A DNA stretch of 64,000 nucleotides from the NCBI GenBank assembly GCA_037013495.1, contig CM072810.1, forward strand, positions 52,252,843 to 52,316,842, written 5' to 3'. This DNA comes from Hippophae tibetana. Taxonomy: Eukaryota > Streptophyta > Magnoliopsida > Rosales > Elaeagnaceae. Position numbers and translations under genes: made by a program. Below, one piece after another: positions 1 to 13,491 of this stretch (the stretch's first letter is position 1; each line of letters begins with the position of its first letter). The notes under the pieces are model-generated. The model had not been told where the DNA came from, did not search any database, and saw only the letters and a program-made list of their open reading frames with translations.

Positions 1-288
1 GAGATCATGTTTTGATACCAAACATAGGAAAATAGCTAATCCTTCCTTCCTAAAGCGTAAGCTTTCAATACGGGACGCTTGAACTGCCACCCTTAATCCT
101 CGTTCAAAGCTCACAACAAGTCACGAGGATGTTACCCCCCGTGCACGACACAAGTCATTCTAAATGACACTTGGAAACAATAAAGAAAGGTTACCCACAA
201 CAACGAACCCAAGGATGGTACTTACCTCGGTTGCATCATTCCGTCTCTTGTAAGCGAACTTCACCTCGAACTTGTGCTTTTATGGGAC

Positions 289-2666
289 ACAAATCGGAGA
301 TCATGTTTTGATACCAAACATAGGAAAATAGCTAATCCTTCCTTCCTAAAGCGTAAGCTTTCAATACGGGACGCTTGAACTGCCACCCTTAATCCTCGTT
401 CAAAGCTCACAACAAGTCACGAGGATGTTACCCTCCATGCACGACACAAGTCATTGTAAATGTCACTTGGAAACAATAAGGAAAGGTTACCCACAACAAC
501 GCACGCAGGGATGGTACATACCTCGGTTTCATCATTCCGTCTCTTGTAAGCGAACTTCACCTCTAAGTTGTGCTTTTATGGGATACAATTCGGAGATCAT
601 GTTTTGATACCAAACATAGGAAAATAGCTAATCCTTCCTTGCTAAAGCTTAAGCTTTCTATACGGGACGCTTAAACTGTCACCCTTAATCCTCGTTCAAA
701 GCTCACAACAAGTCACGAGGATGTTACCCCCCCGTGCACGACACAAGTCATTCTAAATGACACTTGGAAACAACAAGGAAATGTTACCCACAACAACAAA
801 CCCAGGGATGGATACTTACCTCGGTTGCATCATTCCGTCTGTTGTAAGCGAACTTCACCTCGAACTTGTGCTTTTATGGGATTCAAATTCGGAGATCATG
901 TTTAGATAACAAATATTGGAAAAATAGCTAATCCTTCCTTCCTAAAGCTTAAGCTTCACATACGGGACGCTTGAACTGTCACCCTTAATCCTCGTTCAAA
1001 GATCACAACAAGTCACGAGGTTGTTACCCCCCGTGCACGACACAAGTCATTCTAAATGACACTTGGAAACAACATAGAAAGGTTACCCACAACAACAAAC
1101 CCAGGGATGGTACTTACCTCGGTTGCATCATTCCAACTCTTGTAAGCGAACTTCACCTCTAACTTGTGCTTTTATGGGATACAAATCGGAGATCATATTT
1201 TGATACCAAACGTAGGAAAATAGGTAATCCTTCCTTCCTAAATCTTAAGCTTTCAATACGGGACGCTTGAACTGTCACCCTTAATCCTCTTTCAAAGCTC
1301 ACAACAAGTCACGAGGATGTTACCCCACCGTGCACGACACAAGTCATTCTAAATGACACTCGGAAATAACAAGGAAAGGTTACCCACAACAACGTACCCA
1401 GGGATGGTACTTACCTCGGTTGCATCATTCCGTCTCTTGTAAGCAAACTTCACCTCTAAGTTGTGCTTTTATGGGATACAAATCGGAGATCATGTTTTGA
1501 TACCAAACATAGGAAAATAGCTAATCCTTCCTTCCTAAAGCGTAAGCTTTCAATACGGGACGCTTGAACTGCCACCCTTAATCCTCGTTCAAAGCTCACA
1601 ACAAGTCACGAGGATGTTACCCTCCATGCACGACACAAGTCATTGTAAATGTCACTTGGAAACAATAAGGAAAGGTTACCCACAACAACGCACGCAGGGA
1701 TGGTACATACCTCGGTTTCATCATTCCGTCTCTTGTAAGCGAACTTCACCTCTAAGTTGTGCTTTTATGGGATACAATTCGGAGATCATGTTTTGATACC
1801 AAACATAGGAAAATAGCTAATCCTTCCTTGCTAAAGCTTAAGCTTTCTATACGGGACGCTTAAACTGTCACCCTTAATCCTCGTTCAAAGCTCACAACAA
1901 GTCACGAGGATGTTACCCCCCCGTGCACGACACAAGTCATTCTAAATGACACTTGGAAACAACAAGGAAATGTTACCCACAACAACAAACCCAGGGATGG
2001 ATACTTACCTCGGTTGCATCATTCCGTCTGTTGTAAGCGAACTTCACCTCGAACTTGTGCTTTTATGGGATTCAAATTCGGAGATCATGTTTAGATAACA
2101 AATATTGGAAAAATAGCTAATCCTTCCTTCCTAAAGCTTAAGCTTCACATACGGGACGCTTGAACTGTCACCCTTAATCCTCGTTCAAAGATCACAACAA
2201 GTCACGAGGTTGTTACCCCCCGTGCACGACACAAGTCATTCTAAATGACACTTGGAAACAACATAGAAAGGTTACCCACAACAACAAACCCAGGGATGGT
2301 ACTTACCTCGGTTGCATCATTCCAACTCTTGTAAGCGAACTTCACCTCTAACTTGTGCTTTTATGGGATACAAATCGGAGATCATATTTTGATACCAAAC
2401 GTAGGAAAATAGGTAATCCTTCCTTCCTAAATCTTAAGCTTTCAATACGGGACGCTTGAACTGTCACCCTTAATCCTCTTTCAAAGCTCACAACAAGTCA
2501 CGAGGATGTTACCCCACCGTGCACGACACAAGTCATTCTAAATGACACTCGGAAATAACAAGGAAAGGTTACCCACAACAACGTACCCAGGGATGGTACT
2601 TACCTCGGTTGCATCATTCCGTCTCTTGTAAGCAAACTTCACCTCTAAGTTGTGCTTTTATGGGAT
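289..2666 (+). repeat. 4-monomer higher-order duplication, 2 x 1,189 bp
   Basis: 289-1477 is followed directly by its copy 1478-2666, and the match runs on to about 2720. Both halves share rare variants: 'ccctccatgcac' and 'tcattgtaaatgtc' in the first unit (425 and 1614) and 'ttgttacc' in the third (1021 and 2210). The left limit is the first differing base, c288 against t1477. The same pair recurs at 9350-11727 as part of block A2, so this duplication is older than the 9,061-bp one. Confidence 0.9.
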
Positions 2667-4282
2667 ACAAATCGGAGATCATGTTTTGATACCAAACATA
2701 GGAAAATAGCTAATCCTTCCTGCCAAAAGCTTAAACTTTCAATACGGGACGCTTGAACTGTCACCCTTAATCCTCGTTCAAAACTCACACCAAGTCACGA
2801 GGATGTTACCCCCCCGTGCACGACACAAGTCATTCTAAATCACACTTGGAAACAACATAGAAAGGTTACCCACAACAACAAACCCAGGGATGGATACTTA
2901 CCTCGGTTGCATCATTCCGTCTCTTGTAAGCGAACTTCACCTCGAACTTGTGCTTTTATCGGACACAAACCTGAGATCATGTTTTGATACCAAACATAGG
3001 AAAATAGCTAATCCTTCCTTCCTAAAGCGTAAGCATTCAATACGGGACGCTTGAACTGCCACCCTTAATCCCCGTTCAAATCTCACAACAAGTCACTAGG
3101 ATGTTACCCCCCGTGCACGACACAAGTCATTCTAAATGACACTTGGAAACAACAAGGAAAGGTTACCCACAACAACGAACCCAGGGATGGTACTTACCTC
3201 GGTTGCATCATTCCATCTCTTGTAACGAACTTTACCTCGAACTTGTGCTTTTATGGGACACAAACCTAAGATCATGTTTTGATACCAAACATAGGAAAAT
3301 AGCTAATCCTTCCTTCCAAAAGCTTAAGCTTTCAATACGGGACGCTTGAACTGTCACCCTTAATCCTCGTTCAAAACTCACACCAAGTCACGAGGATGTT
3401 ACCCCCATGCACGACACAAGTCATTCTAAATGACACATGGAAACAACATAGAAAGGTTACCCACAACAACGAACCCAAGGATGGTACTTACCTCGGTTGC
3501 ATCATTCCATCTCTTGTAAGCGAACTTCACCTCGAACTTGTGCTTTTATGGGACACAAATCGGAGATCATGTTTTGATACCAAACATAGGAAAATAGCTA
3601 ATCCGTCCTTCCTAAAGTGTAAGCTTTGAATACGGGACGCTTGAACTGCCACCCTTAATCCTCGTTCAAAGCTCACAACAAGTCACAAGGATGTTACCCC
3701 CCGTGCAGGACACAAGTCATTCTAAATGACACTTGGAAACAATAAAGAAAGGTTACCCACAACAACGATCCCAAGGATGGTACTTACCTCGGTTGCATCA
3801 TTCCGTCTCTTGTAAGCGAACTTCACCTCGAACTTGTGCTTTTATGGGACACAAATCGGAGATCATGTTTTGATACCAAACATAGGAAAATAGCTAATCC
3901 TTCCTTCCTAAAGCGTAAGCTTTCAATACGGGACGCTTGAACTGCCACCCTTAATCCTCGTTCAAAGCTCACAACAAGTCACGAGGATGTTACCCTCCGT
4001 GCACGACACAAGTCATTCTAAATGACACTTGGAAACAATAAAGAAAGGTTACCCACAACAACGAACGCAGGGATGGTACTTACCTCGGTTTCATCATTCC
4101 GTCTCTTGTAAGCGAACTTCACCTCTAAGTTGTGCTTTTATGGGATACAAATCGGAGATCATGTTTTGATACCAAACATAGGAAAATAGCTAATCCTTCC
4201 TTGCTAAAGCTTAAGCTTTCAATACGGGACGCTTGAACTGTCACCCTTAATCCTCGTTCAAAGCTCACAACAAGTCACGAGG

Positions 4283-4430
4283 ATGTTACCCCCCCGTGCA
4301 CGACACAAGTCATTCTAAATGACACTTGGAAAAATAGCTAATCCTTCCTTCCTAAAGCTTAAGCTTCCCATACGGGACGCTTGAACTGTCACCCTTAATC
4401 CTCGTTCAAAGATCACAACAAGTCACGAGG
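4283..4430 (+). repeat. Half-length monomer (148 bp), internal deletion
   Basis: Seen: spacing to the next unit start is 148 bp. Sequence passes from 'gacacttggaaa' straight to 'aatagctaatcc', skipping the middle of the unit. The 7-base string 'ttggaaa' sits at the junction (about 4326-4332) and occurs at both ends of the missing 152 bp in full-length relatives. Inferred: deletion between short direct repeats, by slippage or microhomology-mediated repair. The remaining 148 bp is almost exactly half a unit. Confidence 0.9.
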
Positions 4431-4549
4431 TTGTTACCCCCCGTGCACGACACAAGTCATTCTAAATGACACTTGGAAACAACATAGAAAGGTTACCCAC
4501 AACAACAAACCCAGGGATGGTACTTACCTCGGTTGCATCATTCCAACTC

Positions 4550-6180
4550 TTGTAAGCGAACTTCACCTCTAACTTGTGCTTTTATGGGATACAAATCGGA
4601 GATCATATTTTGATACCAAACGTAGGAAAATAGTTAATCCTTCCTTCCTAAATCTTAAGCTTTCAATACGGAACGCTTGAACTGTCACCCTTAATAATCT
4701 TTCAAAGCTCACAACAATTCACGAGGATGTTACCCCCCGTGCACGACACAAGTCATTCTAAATATACTTGCAAACAACAAAGAAAAGGTTACCCACAACA
4801 ACGAACCCAGGGATGGTACTTACCTCGGTTTCATCATTACGTATCTTGTAAGCGAACTTCACCTCTAAGTTGTGCTTTTATGGGATACAAATCGGAGATC
4901 ATGTTTTGATACCAAACATAGGAAAATAGCTAATCCTTCCTTCCTAAAGCTTAAGCTTTCAATACGGGACGCTTGAACTGTCACCCTTAATCCTCGTTCA
5001 AAGCTCACAACAAGTCACGAGGATGTTACCCCCCCGTGCACGACACAAGTCATTCTAAATGACACTTGGAAACAACAAGGAAATGTTACCCACAACAACA
5101 AACCCAGGGATGGATACTTACCTCGGTTGCATCATTCCGTCTGTTGTAAGCGAACTTCACCTCAAACTTGTGCTTTTATGGGATACAAATTCAGAGATCA
5201 TGTTTTGATAACAAATATTGGAAAAATAGCTAATCCTTCCTTCCTAAAGCTTAAGCTTCCCATACGGGACGCTTGAACTGCCACCCTTAATCCTCGTTCA
5301 AAGCTCACAACAAGTCACGAGGATGTTACCCCCCCGTGCACGACACAAGTCATTCTAAATGACACTTGGAAACAACAAGGAAAGGTTACCCACAACAACG
5401 AACCCAGGGATGGTACTTACCTCGGTTGCATCATTCCATCTCTTGTAAGCGAACTTCACCTCTAACTTGTGCTTTTATGGGATACAAATCGGAGATCATA
5501 TTTTGATACCAAACGTAGGAAAATAGTTAATCCTTCCTTCCTAAATCTTAAGCTTTCAATACGGAACGCTTGAACTGTCACCCTTAATAATCTTTCAAAG
5601 CTCACAACAATTCACGAGGATGTTACCCCCCGTGCACGACACAAGTCATTCTAAATATACTTATAAACAACAAAGAAAAGGTTACCCACAACAACGAACC
5701 CAGGGATGGTACTTACCTCGGTTTCATCATTACGTATCTTGTAAGCGAACTTCACCTCTAAGTTGTGCTTTTATGGGATACAAATCGGAGATCATGTTTT
5801 GATACCAAACATAGGAAAATAGCTAATCCTTCCTTCCTAAAGCTTAAGCTTTCAATACGGGAGGCTTGAACTGTCACCCTTAATCCTCGTTCAAAGCTCA
5901 CAACAAGTCACGAGGATGTTACCCCCCCGTGCACGACACAAGTCATTCTAAATGACACTTGGAAACAACAAGGAAATGTTACCCACAACAACAAACCCAG
6001 GGATGGATACTTACCTCGGTTGCATCATTCCGTCTGTTGTAAGCGAACTTCACCTCGAACTTGTGCTTTTATGGGATACAAATTCGGAGATCATGTTTTG
6101 ATAACAAATATTGGAAAAATAGCTAATCCTTCCTTCCTAAAGCTTAAGCTTCCCATACAGGACGCTTGAACTGCCACCCT
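4550..6180 (+). repeat. 3-monomer duplication, ~893 bp period
   Basis: Units starting at 4727 and 5023 correspond to those at 5620 and 5916. They share 'ttaataatc', 'aattcacgagg' and the shortened 'ctaaatatactt' found nowhere else in this block. Substitutions between the copies are few, for example 'acttgcaaac' against 'acttataaac'. The edges are approximate because flanking units are also similar. Copies of this pair occur at about 13611-15241 (block A2) and 17024-18654 (block A3). Confidence 0.75.
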
Positions 6181-7269
6181 TAATCCTCGTTCAAAACTCA
6201 CACCAAGTCACGAGGATGTTACCCCCCCGTGCACGACACAAGTCATTCTAAATGACACTTGGAAACAACATAGAAAGGTTACCCACAACAACAAACCCAG
6301 GGATGGATACTTACCTCGGTTGCATCATTCCGTCTCTTGTAAGCGAACTTCACCTCGAACTTGTGCTTTTATGGGATACAAATTCGGAGATCATGTTTTG
6401 ATAACAAATATTGGAAAAATAGCTAATCCTTCCTTCCTAAAGCTTAAGCTTCCCATACGGGACGCTTGAACTGTCACCCTTAATCCTCGTTCAAAGATTA
6501 CAACAACTCACGAGGCTATTACCCCCCGTGCACGACACAAGTCATTCTAAATGACATTTGGAAACAACATAGAAAGGTTACCCACAACAACAAACCCAGG
6601 GATGGTACTTACCTCGGTTGCATCTTTCCAACTCTTGTAAGCGAACTTCACCTCTAACTTGTGCTTTTATGGGATACAAATCGGAGATCATATTTTGATA
6701 CCAAACGTAGGAAAATAGGTAATCCTTCCTTCCTAAATCTTAAGCTTTCAATACGGGACGCTTGAACTGTCACCCTTAATCCTCTTTCAAAGCTCACAAC
6801 AAGTCACGAGGATGTTACCCCCCCGTGCACGACACAAGTCATTCTAAATGACACTCGGAAACAACAAGGAAAGGTTACCCACAACAACGTACCCAGGGAT
6901 GGTACTTACCTCGGTTGCATCATTCCGTATCTTGTAAGCAAACTTCACCTCTAAGTTGTGCTTTTATGGGATACAAATCGGAGATCATGTTTTGATACCA
7001 AACATAGGAAAATAGCTAATCCTTCCTTCCAAAAGCTTAAACTTTCAATACGGGACGCTTGAACTGTCACCCTTAATCCTGGTTCAAAACTCACACCAAG
7101 TCACGAGGATGTTACCCCCCCGTGCACGACACAAGTCATTCTAAATGACACTTGGAAACAACATAGAAAGGTTACCCACAACAACAAACCCAGGGATGGA
7201 TACTTACCTCGGTTGCATCATTCCGTCTCTTGTAAGCGAACTTCACCTCGAACTTGTGCTTTTATGGGA

Positions 7270-9403
7270 TACAAATTCGGAGATCATGTTTTGATAACAA
7301 ATATTGGAAAAATAGCTAATCCTTCCTTCCTAAAGCTTAAGCTTCCCATACGGGACGCTTGAACTGCCACCCTTAATCCTCGTTCAAAGCTCACAACAAG
7401 TCACGAGGATGTTACCCCCCAGTGCACGACACAAGTCATTCTAAATGACACTTGGAAACAACTAGGAAAGGTTACCCACAACAACGAACCCAGGGATGGT
7501 ACTTACCTCGGTTGCATCATTCCATATCTTGTAAGCGAACTTTACCTCGAACTTGTGCTTTTATGGGACACAAACCTGAGATCATGTTTTGATACCAAAC
7601 ATAGGAAAATAGCTAATCCTTCCTTCCAAAAGCTTAAGCTTTCAATACGGGACGCTTGAACTGTCACCCTTAATCCTCGTTCAAAACTCACACCAAGTCA
7701 CGAGGATGTTACCCCCATGCACGACACAAGTCATTCTAAATGACACATGGAAACAACATAGAAAGGTTACCCACAACAACGAACCCAAGGATGGTACTTA
7801 CCTCGGTTGCATCATTCCGTCTCTTGTAAGCGAACTTCACCTCGAACTTGTGCTTTTATGGGACACAAAGCGGAGATCATGTTTTGATACCAAACATAGG
7901 AAAATAGCTAATCCTTCCTTCCTAAAGCGTAAGCTTTCAATACGGGACGCTTGAACTGCCACCCTTAATCCTCGTTCAAAGCTCACAACAAGTCACGAGG
8001 ATGTTACCCCCCGTGCACGACACAAGTCATTCTAAATGACACTTGGAAACAATAAAGAAAGGTTACCCACAACAACGAACCCAAGGATGGTACTTACCTC
8101 GGTTGCATCATTCCGTCTCTTGTAAGCGAACTTCACCTCGAACTTGTGCTTTTATGGGACACAAATCGGAGATCATGTTTTGATACCAAACATAGGAAAA
8201 TAGCTAATCCTTCCTTGCTAAAGCTTAAGCTTTCAATACGGGACGCTTGAACTGTCACCCTTAATCCTCGTTCAAAGCTCACAACAAGTCACGAGGATGT
8301 TACCCCCCCGTGCACGACACAAGTCATTCTAAATGACACTTGGAAACAACAAGGAAATGTTACCCACAACAACAAACCCAGGGATGGATACTTACCTCGG
8401 TTGCATCATTCCGTCTGTTGTAAGCGAACTTCACCTCGAACTTGTGCTTTTATGGGATTCAAATTCGGAGATCATGTTTAGATAACAAATATTGGAAAAA
8501 ATAGCTAATCCTTCCTTCCTAAAGCTTAAGCTTCCCATACGGGACGCTTGAACTGCCACCCTTAATCCTCGTTCAAAGCTCACAACAAGTCACGAGGATG
8601 TTACCCCCCAGTGCACGACACAAGTCATTCTAAATGACACTTGGAAACAACAAGGAAAGGTTACCCACAACAACGAACCCAGGGATGGTACTTACCTCGG
8701 TTGCATCATTCCATATCTTGTAAGCGAACTTTACCTCGAACTTGTGCTTTTATGGGACACAAACCTGAGATCATGTTTTGATACCAAACATATTAAAATA
8801 GCTAATCCTTCCTTCCAAAAGCTTAAGCTTTCAATACGGGACGCTTGAACTGTCACCCTTAATCCTCGTTCAAAACTCACACCAAGTCACGAGGATGTTA
8901 CCCCCATGCACGACACAAGTCATTCTAAATGACACATGGAAACAACATAGAAAGGTTACCCACAACAACGAACCCAAGGATGGTACTTACCTCGGTTGCA
9001 TCATTCCGTCTCTTGTAAGCGAACTTCACCTCGAACTTGTGCTTTTATGGGACACAAATCGGAGATCATGTTTTGATACCAAACATAGGAAAATAGCTAA
9101 TCCTTCCTTCCTAAAGCGTAAGCTTTCAATACGGGACGCTTGAACTGCCACCCTTAATCCTCGTTCAAAGCTCACAACAAGTCACGAGGATGTTACCCCC
9201 CGTGCACGACACAAGTCATTCTAAATGACACTTGGAAACAATAAAGAAAGGTTACCCACAACAACGAACCCAAGGATGGTACTTACCTCGGTTGCATCAT
9301 TCCGTCTCTTGTAAGCGAACTTCACCTCGAACTTGTGCTTTTATGGGACACAAATCGGAGATCATGTTTTGATACCAAACATAGGAAAATAGCTAATCCT
9401 TCC
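7270..9403 (+). repeat. Second 4-monomer duplication, ~1,189 bp period
   Basis: Units 7409, 7706 and 8001 match 8598, 8895 and 9190. The pair is marked by 'cagtgcacgac' at the start of 7409 and 8598 and by 'gttacccccatgc' in 7706 and 8895. The match ends near 8214 against 9403, where 'ccttgctaaagctt' meets 'ccttcctaaagcgt'. The left edge is uncertain by tens of bases. Confidence 0.7.
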
Positions 9404-11727
9404 TTCCTAAAGCGTAAGCTTTCAATACGGGACGCTTGAACTGCCACCCTTAATCCTCGTTCAAAGCTCACAACAAGTCACGAGGATGTTACCCTCCATG
9501 CACGACACAAGTCATTGTAAATGTCACTTGGAAACAATAAGGAAAGGTTACCCACAACAACGCACGCAGGGATGGTACATACCTCGGTTTCATCATTCCG
9601 TCTCTTGTAAGCGAACTTCACCTCTAAGTTGTGCTTTTATGGGATACAATTCGGAGATCATGTTTTGATACCAAACATAGGAAAATAGCTAATCCTTCCT
9701 TGCTAAAGCTTAAGCTTTCTATACGGGACGCTTAAACTGTCACCCTTAATCCTCGTTCAAAGCTCACAACAAGTCACGAGGATGTTACCCCCCCGTGCAC
9801 GACACAAGTCATTCTAAATGACACTTGGAAACAACAAGGAAATGTTACCCACAACAACAAACCCAGGGATGGATACTTACCTCGGTTGCATCATTCCGTC
9901 TGTTGTAAGCGAACTTCACCTCGAACTTGTGCTTTTATGGGATTCAAATTCGGAGATCATGTTTAGATAACAAATATTGGAAAAATAGCTAATCCTTCCT
10001 TCCTAAAGCTTAAGCTTCACATACGGGACGCTTGAACTGTCACCCTTAATCCTCGTTCAAAGATCACAACAAGTCACGAGGTTGTTACCCCCCGTGCACG
10101 ACACAAGTCATTCTAAATGACACTTGGAAACAACATAGAAAGGTTACCCACAACAACAAACCCAGGGATGGTACTTACCTCGGTTGCATCATTCCAACTC
10201 TTGTAAGCGAACTTCACCTCTAACTTGTGCTTTTATGGGATACAAATCGGAGATCATATTTTGATACCAAACGTAGGAAAATAGGTAATCCTTCCTTCCT
10301 AAATCTTAAGCTTTCAATACGGGACGCTTGAACTGTCACCCTTAATCCTCTTTCAAAGCTCACAACAAGTCACGAGGATGTTACCCCACCGTGCACGACA
10401 CAAGTCATTCTAAATGACACTCGGAAATAACAAGGAAAGGTTACCCACAACAACGTACCCAGGGATGGTACTTACCTCGGTTGCATCATTCCGTCTCTTG
10501 TAAGCAAACTTCACCTCTAAGTTGTGCTTTTATGGGATACAAATCGGAGATCATGTTTTGATACCAAACATAGGAAAATAGCTAATCCTTCCTTCCTAAA
10601 GCGTAAGCTTTCAATACGGGACGCTTGAACTGCCACCCTTAATCCTCGTTCAAAGCTCACAACAAGTCACGAGGATGTTACCCTCCATGCACGACACAAG
10701 TCATTGTAAATGTCACTTGGAAACAATAAGGAAAGGTTACCCACAACAACGCACGCAGGGATGGTACATACCTCGGTTTCATCATTCCGTCTCTTGTAAG
10801 CGAACTTCACCTCTAAGTTGTGCTTTTATGGGATACAATTCGGAGATCATGTTTTGATACCAAACATAGGAAAATAGCTAATCCTTCCTTGCTAAAGCTT
10901 AAGCTTTCTATACGGGACGCTTAAACTGTCACCCTTAATCCTCGTTCAAAGCTCACAACAAGTCACGAGGATGTTACCCCCCCGTGCACGACACAAGTCA
11001 TTCTAAATGACACTTGGAAACAACAAGGAAATGTTACCCACAACAACAAACCCAGGGATGGATACTTACCTCGGTTGCATCATTCCGTCTGTTGTAAGCG
11101 AACTTCACCTCGAACTTGTGCTTTTATGGGATTCAAATTCGGAGATCATGTTTAGATAACAAATATTGGAAAAATAGCTAATCCTTCCTTCCTAAAGCTT
11201 AAGCTTCACATACGGGACGCTTGAACTGTCACCCTTAATCCTCGTTCAAAGATCACAACAAGTCACGAGGTTGTTACCCCCCGTGCACGACACAAGTCAT
11301 TCTAAATGACACTTGGAAACAACATAGAAAGGTTACCCACAACAACAAACCCAGGGATGGTACTTACCTCGGTTGCATCATTCCAACTCTTGTAAGCGAA
11401 CTTCACCTCTAACTTGTGCTTTTATGGGATACAAATCGGAGATCATATTTTGATACCAAACGTAGGAAAATAGGTAATCCTTCCTTCCTAAATCTTAAGC
11501 TTTCAATACGGGACGCTTGAACTGTCACCCTTAATCCTCTTTCAAAGCTCACAACAAGTCACGAGGATGTTACCCCACCGTGCACGACACAAGTCATTCT
11601 AAATGACACTCGGAAATAACAAGGAAAGGTTACCCACAACAACGTACCCAGGGATGGTACTTACCTCGGTTGCATCATTCCGTCTCTTGTAAGCAAACTT
11701 CACCTCTAAGTTGTGCTTTTATGGGAT
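9350..11727 (+). repeat. 4-monomer duplication, copy inside block A2
   Basis: The two 1,189-bp units lie at 9350-10538 and 10539-11727, matching 289-2666 at offset 9,061. Diagnostic units start at 9486 and 10675. Having both copies here fixes the order of events: 4-mer duplication first, large-block duplication afterwards. Confidence 0.9.
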
Positions 11728-13343
11728 ACAAATCGGAGATCATGTTTTGATACCAAACATAGGAAAATAGCTAATCCTTCCTGCCAAAAGCTTAAACTTT
11801 CAATACGGGACGCTTGAACTGTCACCCTTAATCCTCGTTCAAAACTCACACCAAGTCACGAGGATGTTACCCCCCCGTGCACGACACAAGTCATTCTAAA
11901 TCACACTTGGAAACAACATAGAAAGGTTACCCACAACAACAAACCCAGGGATGGATACTTACCTCGGTTGCATCATTCCGTCTCTTGTAAGCGAACTTCA
12001 CCTCGAACTTGTGCTTTTATCGGACACAAACCTGAGATCATGTTTTGATACCAAACATAGGAAAATAGCTAATCCTTCCTTCCTAAAGCGTAAGCATTCA
12101 ATACGGGACGCTTGAACTGCCACCCTTAATCCCCGTTCAAATCTCACAACAAGTCACTAGGATGTTACCCCCCGTGCACGACACAAGTCATTCTAAATGA
12201 CACTTGGAAACAACAAGGAAAGGTTACCCACAACAACGAACCCAGGGATGGTACTTACCTCGGTTGCATCATTCCATCTCTTGTAACGAACTTTACCTCG
12301 AACTTGTGCTTTTATGGGACACAAACCTAAGATCATGTTTTGATACCAAACATAGGAAAATAGCTAATCCTTCCTTCCAAAAGCTTAAGCTTTCAATACG
12401 GGACGCTTGAACTGTCACCCTTAATCCTCGTTCAAAACTCACACCAAGTCACGAGGATGTTACCCCCATGCACGACACAAGTCATTCTAAATGACACATG
12501 GAAACAACATAGAAAGGTTACCCACAACAACGAACCCAAGGATGGTACTTACCTCGGTTGCATCATTCCATCTCTTGTAAGCGAACTTCACCTCGAACTT
12601 GTGCTTTTATGGGACACAAATCGGAGATCATGTTTTGATACCAAACATAGGAAAATAGCTAATCCGTCCTTCCTAAAGTGTAAGCTTTGAATACGGGACG
12701 CTTGAACTGCCACCCTTAATCCTCGTTCAAAGCTCACAACAAGTCACAAGGATGTTACCCCCCGTGCAGGACACAAGTCATTCTAAATGACACTTGGAAA
12801 CAATAAAGAAAGGTTACCCACAACAACGATCCCAAGGATGGTACTTACCTCGGTTGCATCATTCCGTCTCTTGTAAGCGAACTTCACCTCGAACTTGTGC
12901 TTTTATGGGACACAAATCGGAGATCATGTTTTGATACCAAACATAGGAAAATAGCTAATCCTTCCTTCCTAAAGCGTAAGCTTTCAATACGGGACGCTTG
13001 AACTGCCACCCTTAATCCTCGTTCAAAGCTCACAACAAGTCACGAGGATGTTACCCTCCGTGCACGACACAAGTCATTCTAAATGACACTTGGAAACAAT
13101 AAAGAAAGGTTACCCACAACAACGAACGCAGGGATGGTACTTACCTCGGTTTCATCATTCCGTCTCTTGTAAGCGAACTTCACCTCTAAGTTGTGCTTTT
13201 ATGGGATACAAATCGGAGATCATGTTTTGATACCAAACATAGGAAAATAGCTAATCCTTCCTTGCTAAAGCTTAAGCTTTCAATACGGGACGCTTGAACT
13301 GTCACCCTTAATCCTCGTTCAAAGCTCACAACAAGTCACGAGG

Positions 13344-13491
13344 ATGTTACCCCCCCGTGCACGACACAAGTCATTCTAAATGACACTTGGAAAAATAGCT
13401 AATCCTTCCTTCCTAAAGCTTAAGCTTCCCATACGGGACGCTTGAACTGTCACCCTTAATCCTCGTTCAAAGATCACAACAAGTCACGAGG
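13344..13491 (+). repeat. Half-length monomer, copy in block A2
   Basis: Same 152-bp deletion with the same 'ttggaaa' junction at about 13387-13393. It lies exactly 9,061 bp from the first copy, so it was carried by the block duplication and is not an independent loss. Confidence 0.9.

Larger units (their letters stand above)
1..9061 (+). repeat. Large satellite block A1 (30.5 monomers), first copy
   Basis: Unit starts: 129, 425, 721, 1021, 1317, 1614, 1910, 2210, 2506, 2803, 3101, 3396, 3691, 3987, 4283 (half-unit), 4431, 4727, 5023, 5323, 5620, 5916, 6216, 6516, 6812, 7109, 7409, 7706, 8001, 8297, 8598, 8895. The block mixes 295-297-bp units with a 300-bp class marked by 'aaatattgg'. Its first 6,372 bp recur 9,061 bp downstream with no difference found in the lines compared. 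The true left edge of the duplication may lie outside the window, because base 1 already matches base 9062. Confidence 0.92.
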
